Shown here piece by piece: positions 20,838-28,534 of a DNA stretch of 28,534 bases; position 1 is the first letter of the stretch; each line of letters starts with the position of its first letter. The notes under the pieces are model-generated. The model was not told the DNA's origin. It made no database searches and saw only the letters and a program-made list of their open reading frames with translations. A program made the position numbers and the translations under genes. Source of the DNA: Phallusia fumigata (taxonomy: Eukaryota > Chordata > Ascidiacea > Phlebobranchia > Ascidiidae); assembly GCA_008931825.1 (NCBI GenBank), contig QXVZ01026805.1:1-28534 (forward strand), read 5' to 3'.

Positions 20838-21446
20838 TGGTTTGGGTCATAATCACTTGTTACTTTGAATTAAGCAAGTTGTGAAATTTCGGTTGTCACT
20901 TCATATGTGTGATCTAAACTTTAATAAAGGGACCAGAATCAGGGTCTAGTGTCGAAGCTAGGCTTGCAGAATGTCGAAAAGGCGAGTGTGGAAATTCTGT
21001 AGTGAATAGTTTGTGAGAATGTGATCGTGATGGAAGTGAGATTTGGCAGCATAAGGGACAGCAACTTAATCAGGAAGAAAATTCTCTTCGATTCTTTAAC
21101 CCCCCCTAAAACCAAAAAATGAGCAAGGATGCCAAGGCGAACGTACCAAATCTAAAAGACAGATGGGCAGTGAAGATTTGTAGTTTCACCGAATAGCTTG
21201 CTTGGGTTATTGGTAAATAAAGAAAAGAGTAAAAACGTTGGTTTTTACATTAATTTGACCCAGTGACAGTCTAACTTTCATGCGATGTATTTGGAAAAGT
21301 TGGTTGGACGTTTCATATATCAGCGTTCAGCGATAAATTTAAGAAAGTCGCTCATAATCAAAATTGTTATAGATACAAAACGGAATCATTGTGCGACGCC
21401 CTTAGAAAATAAAAACGACACAACAGGGCGTTGCGACTCATAGACA
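20838..21446. other. no gene seen
   Basis: AT-rich spacer with a short C-run (CCCCCC near 21101). No supported open frame, splice pattern or RNA gene. Confidence 0.4.
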
Positions 21447-21753
21447 GGATGGCGGTACAATATAGCACGTATTGAGTGGCGCGTACCATGTTCTTCATTA
21501 CGAAGGGCGTAACGTTTGAAGAATTTTCCGTACGTTCCGTACGTTTTGATGAATTTTTCTACGTACCTTACCGTATCAAGGTAATGTACTTTACGGCCTT
21601 CCTTGGTCAGGGACTGCGGGTCGGTACGTATTCAGTTGCGCGTAGCACGTTCCTCGTTGCAAAGGGCGTAACGTTCAACCGTGGCGTTCGTTTTGAAGAT
21701 TTTGCTGCGTACCGTACAAACGTATTGTACTATAACTTCCCGTACTGCCATCC
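21447..21753. mobile_element. inverted-repeat element with internal tandem repeat, rich in CGTAC
   Basis: The ends are GGATGGCGGTAC (21447-21458) and GTACTGCCATCC (21742-21753), reverse complements at 11 of 12 positions. The 307 bases between are unusually rich in CGTAC/GTACG and CG compared with the AT-rich flanks. They contain two diverged tandem copies of about 160 bases, each with GCGTA..., then AAGGGCGTAACGTT and a GTTTTGA..TTT segment. The repeat period is close to a multiple of three, so one plus-strand frame stays open (21476-21808; KGVTF appears twice), but it starts at GTG and has no domain, so I do not call it a gene. Confidence 0.55.
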
Positions 21754-22225
21754 ATGCCCACAATTTGACAACCACAGGTTTTATCAAAGCGTCAAAAAGC
21801 ACACGTGAAACGTAAATTTGAAATTGTAAAAAATTTTGGTTGTCGCCGTAGATATTTTTGTCTGTTTCACATTGCGGTCTTTAGTTTGTAATTTAAATAC
21901 GTAAGTTTATTAATGCAATGAAAAGTTTGAATTTAACTGATCCGAATTACAAAGATAAACTATTTGCAGTACTTGAATGTTGATTCTAATGCTGCTTTTC
22001 ATGCGCTTACAACGATTTCGCTTTATTGCTGTGAAGAAGCCCATCGTTTTAGTGGGCGAAACGTCATCAAACTAAGTTCTTTAACGAAAAGACTAGTACT
22101 TTCTATGATTGTGAGGTTTTAGATTGGTTGAACGATAAATATTTTTGTTGAAAGTTGTTTCCAATGCCGTATATTTAACGATTCAATGTAGGGATAAAAT
22201 AAAAACGGCGCGCTCATGCGATCGT

Positions 22226-22251
22226 CGAAGTCACAGGATTTGTGACTTTCG
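22226..22251. repeat. short hairpin
   Basis: CGAAGTCACA and TGTGACTTTCG flank a GGATT loop and pair over ten positions with a one-base bulge. It lies just before the duplicated block beginning at 22261. Function unknown. Confidence 0.5.
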
Positions 22252-22260
22252 AAGTGTGCC

Positions 22261-24496
22261 GAGAAAATTTTCAATAATCGCATAAATTTCGCGTAAGTTA
22301 CCTTATGTTATTATCTAGGAGATGGAATAATTAATTTTATTATTTCCACCATCACACAACTAAAATTTTACTGAAATCTTCTTACGGATTCCGATACAGT
22401 CAACCTATCCCAAATTACTATATTCCCATGCCGAACTGCAGCCATTGCAATTTTTAAACTGATTTATTTAATCGTGTTGCACATTATATTTGTTACAACA
22501 AAATGGTAATTACTCAATATCAGTTTTGACCAATTAACCTATCCCGAATTCAACAATTCCATGTCCAACTGCAATCGTTTGGAAGTTATGCCAGATTCCA
22601 AGTGATTAGCTTCACCATAGCTGAACTATAGTTGCTGGCCTCATCTTTAAACAGAACTTCATTTTTTTCATTTCAAACTTTTATATTCGACTGCTACTAA
22701 ATACCATATTACAAAACTGATGATTAATGCACTAACAATTTTGGCCTATTAACCTATTAGTATTATGACATTTTTATGGCCAATTGCAGTCATTTGGAAA
22801 AAAGGTTACCCAATTCCTTGACTTTTCTTTCTAGAAGTGACAAATTTCAAACTAGTAATTGTTTGAAAGCGCTAGTTTTACCATTAGTAGGTGGCATATT
22901 TCTTCAATAATCGTTACCAAATTTGAAGATAAATCTCGAGAATTTCTTGATGAGAAATTCCTGAGAAGAAACTCTGTTTGAAAGTTAAGTTAAACCTGAA
23001 TGATTGGTTTTACCATCACTCAACCACACTTGCTAGAACAGCACGTACTTTAAACAACAAAGTTTTTGTTTAAAGATAATCTTTTGTGAGAAGATAGCAC
23101 TCTCATTGTCATGTGTTGAGTTCCACGTGAGATGGTGGAGGTTGAGGGGAAGGCTTATCTTCTAGGATTCAAATATATTGCTGTAAGTTGTGTTTTTGAC
23201 CAAGTAGGTTAAAACCTAGTGTAAGTAACCAAATAAGACTTGAATATTCAAATACTCCAAACAAAGTTTCATATTCACCAGGAACGCAATTGAACCTGCA
23301 ACAAACCTAACAAGCTTGAGCTTTCTGACCACGGTCTGGTTGAAGACGTTCAGTCAATGACAGAAGTTTGGTGTCAAGGTCACACCAGAAACTTAAGCCA
23401 AACAAGGCGACTAGAAGGTCTTTCAACGATCTGACGCAGCATCCTGTCATGTCATTTGTTTTTTTCTGTCTTGATTCTCCATCTTGGGGATGGNGAGAAA
23501 ATTTTCAATAATCGCATAAATTTCGTGTAAGTTACCTTATGTTATTATCTAGGAGATGGTTTATTTAATTTTATTATTTCCACCATCACACAATAAAATT
23601 TTACTGAATCTAGTGACAGAGGATTCCGATACAGGCAACCTATCCCAAATTACAATATCCCCATGCCGAACTGCAGCCATTGCAATTTTTTAACTGATTT
23701 ATTTGATCATGTGGCACATAATATTTATTACAACAAAATGATAATTACTCAATATCAGTTATGACCAATTAACCTATTCCGAATTCAACAATTGCAGTCA
23801 TTTGGAAGAAAGGTTACCCAATTTCTTGACTTTTCTTTCTAGAAATAACAAATTTCAAACTAGTAAATGTTTGAAAGCGTTGGTTTTACCTTCAGCAGGT
23901 AGTAGAATTTTTCAATAATCGCGACCAAATTTTGAAGAGAAATTGCTGAATAAAACTCCATTTGAAAATTGCACTGATCCCAAATAATTGGTTTTACCAT
24001 ATCTCAACCACACTTGCTAGAACAGCACTTACTTTAAAAAACAAAGTTTCTGCTTTAAGATAATCTTTGGTGAGGAGGTACTCTCATCGTCATTGCAACA
24101 TCGCGCTAAGTTGCATGTGAGATGGCGAAGGTTGATGGACATGGCGTTGGAAATTTTCCTCATCAACCGGAAGACTTCTAGGATTCAAATCTTTTGCTGC
24201 AGGTTGTGTTTTTGACCCAATAGATTCAAACCTAGTGTACAGGACCAAATAAGACTTAAACAGATAATCCAAACAAAGTTTCATATTCACCAGGAACGCA
24301 ATTGAACCTGCAACAAACCTAACAAGCTTGAGCTTTCTGACCTCGGTCTGGTTGAAGATGACAATGATAGAAGTTTGGTGTCAAGGTCACACCAGAAACT
24401 TAAGCCAAACCAGGCGACTGGAAGATCTCCAACAATCTGATGCAGCATCCTTTCATGTCATTTGTTTTTTCTATCATGATAATCCATCTTGATGGT
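22261..24496. repeat. diverged direct duplication of about 1.0-1.2 kb around a single N
   Basis: Copy 1 is 22261-23493 and copy 2 is 23495 to about 24496, with one N at 23494. Both start GAGAAAATTTTCAATAATCG and share long stretches such as AACCTATCCCAAATTAC, AGGAACGCAATTGAACCTGC and TTGGTGTCAAGGTCACACC. Copy 2 lacks roughly 200 bases between two similar internal repeats and shows many small differences, more than the other duplications here. No coding gene is seen in either copy. It could be haplotypes or an older true duplication. Confidence 0.75.
22402..22800. repeat. degenerate tandem repeat inside copy 1
   Basis: The pair AACCTATCC/AACCTATT followed later by a variant of CCAACTGCAATCGTTTGGAA recurs about three times (near 22402, 22540 and 22749). 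The second copy of the large duplication has lost the interval between two of these, as expected from recombination between repeats. Confidence 0.5.
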
Positions 24497-24625
24497 AGTT
24501 TATGGTAATTTTATTGCAGTATTTATGGGTCCCATGTAGGGGGGACACATGCTGTCTTCAATCTGTTTTTTTTTCTTCTCTTTTCTGTCCAACACCAGTT
24601 TATTTCCACTGTTTCCTCAGAAAAA

Positions 24626-25231
24626 GTTGTTCTCACATATGACAAATGGGTATCAGAAGTGTGCACTGTCACTTTTGACCTCAGTTGACTAACTCGTTCA
24701 CTTGCAGGCCCGCAAACTGTATAAATTAAACAACAGCAAATAACTAATTAAGTCAGTCACCTAAAAGTGTATTTTGACACTTGGTACAATGTTGGTAACT
24801 TCTACTTATCTCATAAATTTATTTTTTTGATTCAGGGTAGCCAGACGAGCATTCATCCACACCCCTGCACACGACGCCGACTGCTACATATTAATGGTAC
24901 CTTGTAATTGTTCAGGCGACTGGAAGATCAGTTGTTCAAATTTTCACATATGATAGATGGGTATCTGAAGTTGTGCACTGTATCTTTTGACTTCAGTTGA
25001 TGGCCCCAAAATGTTAAAATAAAAAACAGCAACATTTAATTACGTAAGTCACCCAGGAGTTTATTTTGACACTTATGACATAAGCGGGAGTTTATTCTAC
25101 ATATCTCTAGTTACCTAGAAGTTCCACTTATCTCAAAAAAATATTTTCTTATTCAGGGCAGCCAGATGAGCATTTACCAACACCTTTGGATAGGCCGCTG
25201 ACTGCTACATATTTATGGTACCTTGCTATTG
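24626..25231 (+). repeat. tandem duplication of about 300 bases with exon-like ends
   Basis: Unit A (about 24626-24911) and unit B (about 24931-25231) share ACATATGA..A..TGGGTATC near the start, TTTTGAC.TCAGTTGA, a pyrimidine tract ending TTCAGGG, CAGCCAGA and GACTGCTACATATT.ATGGTACCTTG. Each unit therefore contains an acceptor followed by an exon-like segment. In unit A the frame equivalent to that of unit B begins with a stop (TAG) and hits another after TATY, so it is broken. In unit B it is open. Confidence 0.7.
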
Positions 25232-25668
25232 TTAACAAACTTGGTGCAGAAACAATCATGTCAGAAAAAGCTATGGCAACTGGTATAGGCATCGATTCCC
25301 AGGGTGGCAGGGGTGGCGGCCACCTCACTGAAAATTTCTAGGGTGGCAGCCATTATAAAAAGTCTATGCTGCCACCCCAGAAATTTCCTAGATTCGTTAG
25401 GACTGATTTGCATTAAACACATGCAAGCAAGCAATTTTTTTTCATTTTTTTACAAAGCAGGAGAAAGTCCAATTTTGCACGTCTCTTGTGCGATATGCAC
25501 CGTTATTATTAGCGATAATAGAGAGTATAAAGACGTCATAAAATAGGTTTAAATTGTGCGATTCACCACATGTCAGACCGCTTGGATTTGATCATGTCGC
25601 CACCCCACATGAAAAAAATTGCTAAAAAATTGATGCCTATGGCAACTGTGGAACCTAATACAAAATAA
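25157..25668 (+). pseudogene. exon-like frame interrupted by a transposon insertion
   Basis: After the acceptor TTATTCAG (ends 25156) the frame QPDEHLPTPLDRPLT continues through YLWYLAIVNKLGAE and MSEKAMAT to 25282. There an inverted-repeat element of about 358 bases begins. Immediately past the element and its 8-base target duplication (25641-25648), the same frame resumes for a few codons (EPNTK) and ends at TAA (25666-25668). The ancestral site thus had an open terminal-exon-like frame of 47 codons. No domain is recognised, and the tandem partner at 24840 is not open, so this may be a dying exon or chance. Confidence 0.4.
25283..25640. mobile_element. non-autonomous hAT-like inverted-repeat element
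   Basis: The ends ATAGGCATCGATT (25285) and AATTGATGCCTAT (to 25640) are reverse complements at 12 of 13 positions. The element is flanked on both sides by GGCAACTG (25275-25282 and 25641-25648), an 8-base direct repeat as made by hAT transposases. GGGTGGC occurs three times near the left side and its complement GCCACCC twice towards the right, plausible subterminal transposase-binding repeats. Inside, 25332-25350 and 25368-25386 form a 19-bp stem with one mismatch. No transposase is encoded. Two extra bases (GT) at the left end blur the exact border. Confidence 0.75.
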
Positions 25669-26329
25669 TGGAGTCCATTTCATAGTGGAAATATTGTTTG
25701 TGGAAAGGCAACATGGTGAAGTCCACCCTTCTATATATTGATTGGTTTCTGCTAAAAAAATAGTGCATCATGATTTTGGAAAAATTCAATGGACAGCCCC
25801 CACTGAAAGGGCAATCACACAATAATAATGCACCTTATTTGCAAATTAAGCGGATCTTTGTACTTTTTACTGTACAACACTGACTTACTTGAAAATTAAA
25901 GCAAGTTACATTCATTACATTATAATGGACTTTTCTTTAATGCCAGATTTATCTGTCAATTGACCATGCTCAGGTTTTTGTATTTGAAAAACATGTTCCT
26001 TATTTACTTTAGGATTTTCATAACGAGGCTTGAAGGAAGAGGAATAAAAATCATCAGTATCATGAAGTTGTCAAGTAAGCACAATGTATTGTTTCCAAAT
26101 CCAAATAGCTACCAGTTGCTTAGTAAAGAGTAGTAACAGTTTGGATGCCAACCCCTTCATCGAATATTCATCGAGTATAAACATATTGTTCACCAAAGAT
26201 TTTTTCACAAAAAAATTTATGTTTCATATTTTACAGTTCCGAAATCCAGTCAACATGCCCTTGTTTTATTGAAGAATCTACAGAGAAGATCATTTGATAC
26301 TCATTTTCATTCCAACATTGCCTTGTCAA
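25669..26329. other. no gene seen
   Basis: AT-rich, no supported coding or RNA feature. Short open frames on the plus strand (for example 26084-26272) lack domains and splice context. Confidence 0.4.
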
Positions 26330-27850
26330 AGTGTCAGGACATGCATTTTGTTGTTGTTGTTAATTGCTATGTAGTAGTCTCCAGTAATTGATTTGTGTGC
26401 CTGAGAATGTCTGCTCTTGTGCCTGCTTGTGTAATGGTGCCTGGGATATGCTTGGCTGATGTGAAGATTGTGTGAGAGGTCCTCACAATCAAACATCAAG
26501 TATGGCTGTGGTGAACTGTTTGAAGTTTGGGTTTCGATGCTTGATAAGTAAGGTTTGGCTGTTGGCTGATTTCGGTTCATCAACTGCCGTGTACTGAATT
26601 GGCTGGCTGCTTTGCTCTTACTTGAAGGCATTGTATTGTTGTGATTCGGGTCTGATGTCAACAAGGGTAATACTTGGTTGAGGCGGCACTGGGTTGCACC
26701 TTTGTTGGCTGATTCGATGATGTATGTTTTGTTGCGGTCTGTGTTACATGGTGTCAACTGATTTGCAGGGCAGAGCTTGGCTGACCGAAAGGGCTTTTAG
26801 GCATGAGTTTCGATGTCCTGCAGCTTTCAGCTGATGATTGCATTGTTAGTCAAGTCTGTTTATGGTGCTGGCCTGGTGCGGCCTGGTGGAAGGTTACCCA
26901 AAATATTGTGGCTTTGTCACATTTGGAACCCAAGCTGGGTTAATCCTTGCTGGCTGACTGTTGTAAAAACAACTAGGCTTTTTGCATCTGTGTGTCAGTC
27001 TGGTGTTTCCTGGCAGATGTTGTCTGAGATCCTTCTGGGTCACTTTTTAAGATGGCATATTGCTGGGTTGCTAAAGGGCTGACTGACTGTTGTGTGTTTT
27101 GTTATTTTTCGGTCTGGTATGTCGGATCTTGGCTTGGTGACGCCTGGTGGAGGAAGCTGAAAGACAGCCGCAAGGTGTGGTTCGCTTAGCGTCCACGTTC
27201 GGCCTACGAAGCTGGGTTGTCATCGAGTTCTCGACCGGCATTAAATTGTTTATGTCATGTGTCTTTGCTGTCCCTATTAGGCTAACTTATATGTGACTTC
27301 AGCTTGGCAGATAAAGTAAATTTATATCTTACCTATTCCTATTCCTAGATAAGGGTTAGGGCGTTGGTTGTCCGGTGTTTTAATTCTGCCAAAGCTTGTT
27401 TTGTGAATTTGTTGATATTGTGGTGTGCCTTCGTTGGTATATATGCCTGGGGGTGCTTGCATTGTTTTTATTAGTTAAATAAAGTGTTGAATGGCGCCTG
27501 TGTCCTGACTTGCTGATGTGTTGGTTGATGCTGGGTAGCACAATCACCACATGAAGTATAGCTGTGTTGCATTGTTGAGATTGGGTTTGATATGCCTGAT
27601 TTATGCTCGGGACAGTTTCGTCAATGTTGGTTGGGCACCAATTCAACTGACTTAGACAAGGTTGTCTCTTTGTATATTTTTGGCATTGAATTGTTGTGTT
27701 AATATCAAGTCTGTGTGCTTGATGCCATAGCTGATGTTGGCTGGATCAAACAGCCAACCGATGCTGGGCTGTCTGCTAATAAACGTAGACATTGCATTGT
27801 TGGGTGAGACTGATGTTCAAATGAGTCTTCCATGCCAATGCAACACCTGT
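26330..27850. repeat. G/T-rich degenerate repeat region
   Basis: The plus strand is strongly G/T-skewed, with many variants of TTGGCTGATGTG, GGCTGACTGTTG and GCCTGGTG. Longer matches recur about 1.05 kb apart: CACAATCAAACATCAAGTAT at 26484 against CACAATCACCACATGAAGTA at 27539, each followed by a GCTGTG and later a GGGTTT..ATGC block. GCCTGGTGGA also appears twice (26881, 27148). The long minus-strand open frames here (26326-26757, 27380-27646) follow from the scarcity of A on the plus strand and are not called as genes. Confidence 0.55.
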
Positions 27851-28534
27851 AACAAGTGAGTTTTCACAAATCATACAGACTTTTGTTGTTTGTGTAACTG
27901 TCCCATCAAGCTGCCTGTTAGATTTCATTTTGTTTTGGGGGAAAGGGATTTTGATTTGACCATGAACGTCTAAGTGTCAGTGTACACTGGATGAAAAAGT
28001 GTTTTTACTGTGGGTAACATAAACATGTATCTAAAGCAAAAACTTACAAATTTCTATTTGTGAAGATATTCCATGACCGTTTACACTAGTTTACTTTTAT
28101 GTCAGCATTTTTAATAATGCTCTGTTAATTTGCAAAGCAAACATTTTCAAATTTAATTGGGTAATAGTGTATTTGGAATGGCAATAAGGTGAAAGCCAAA
28201 ATTCTAGTTGAATATTTGTTTTTTTGCCCTACAAGCATCAGCTGTTACCCACTAACTCATAAAATGGTTCAAATAATTGAACAATCTTTAAATTAGATGA
28301 AGTTTAGACAATTTGTAGAGCATGTCATTGTAGTGCATCGATTGCTGGGTTTATTTCCTATGAGGTCCAATGTAAATATAAACCCCTAAATATATTGTAT
28401 GTAAAATAGCAATATTGGAAGAGCCTACCTTTCAGAATGGTCACATGTTTTCCTATTTGTAGTGGCACAAAATTACCAAATTCATTACAAAGTGAATGCA
28501 GAACTTTAACTAATGTGTGTAATACAAGGTATTG
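27851..28534. other. no gene seen
   Basis: AT-rich sequence to the window end without open frames, splice pairs or repeats that I can support. Confidence 0.4.

Noticed and set aside
21476..21808. 110-codon frame with repeated KGVTF
   Set aside because: It starts at GTG, lies within an inverted-repeat element, and stays open mainly because the internal repeat is close to a multiple of three.
24090..24290. 66-codon minus-strand frame
   Set aside because: It is inside a duplicated non-coding block and I could not trace the same frame in the other copy.
26326..27646. Minus-strand frames of 143 and 88 codons
   Set aside because: They arise from a lack of A on the plus strand in a repetitive G/T-rich block; the translations are compositionally biased (S, T, N, H, Q) and without domains.
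1..28534. CRISPR arrays, bacterial operons or plasmid features
   Set aside because: There are no regularly spaced repeats, and the gene structure with spliceosomal introns is clearly eukaryotic.

Overview
The window is eukaryotic. Its genes are split into short exons with GT-AG introns, many only 58 to 370 bases long, on an AT-rich background. The recognisable proteins are a CD63-type tetraspanin, an Ig/sushi receptor and an SSUH2-like protein. Together with the compact introns, small transposon remnants and strong copy-to-copy polymorphism, this fits an invertebrate chordate, most likely a tunicate such as Ciona. The genus is an inference.

Layout. Positions 1-2355 hold two short plus-strand exon-like ends, an N-joined direct duplication and a small inverted-repeat element. 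Positions 2431-5641 (minus) carry a complete nine-exon tetraspanin gene (251 aa). Positions 6003-6242 (minus) hold one orphan terminal-exon candidate. Positions 8524-10916 (minus) carry a complete nine-exon type I membrane receptor (521 aa): signal peptide, Ig-like, sushi, Ig, Ig-like, one membrane segment, and a tail with two YxN motifs. Positions 11433-14893 (minus) carry a seven-exon SSUH2-like gene (377 aa). At 16290-19985 a CRE/CCAAT promoter-like block is followed by several plus-strand, mostly non-coding, exon-like segments, and the whole 1.8-kb unit is present twice around a single N. Positions 20000-28534 are gene-poor: repeats, two inverted-repeat elements, tandem duplications and a G/T-rich repetitive stretch.

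The three solid genes were assembled by hand. Every splice junction used keeps the frame and ends at a stop codon. They share a strand but not an obvious pathway: an endolysosomal or plasma-membrane tetraspanin, a probable cell-surface recognition receptor, and an SSUH2-family protein. The most attractive biology is the receptor, whose layout and tail suggest phosphotyrosine signalling.

The four N bases in the window (1486, 18154, 20683, 23494) each sit exactly at the junction of a direct duplication. The copies range from identical to clearly diverged. This points to unmerged haplotypes at contig joins, so copy number in these places should not be trusted.
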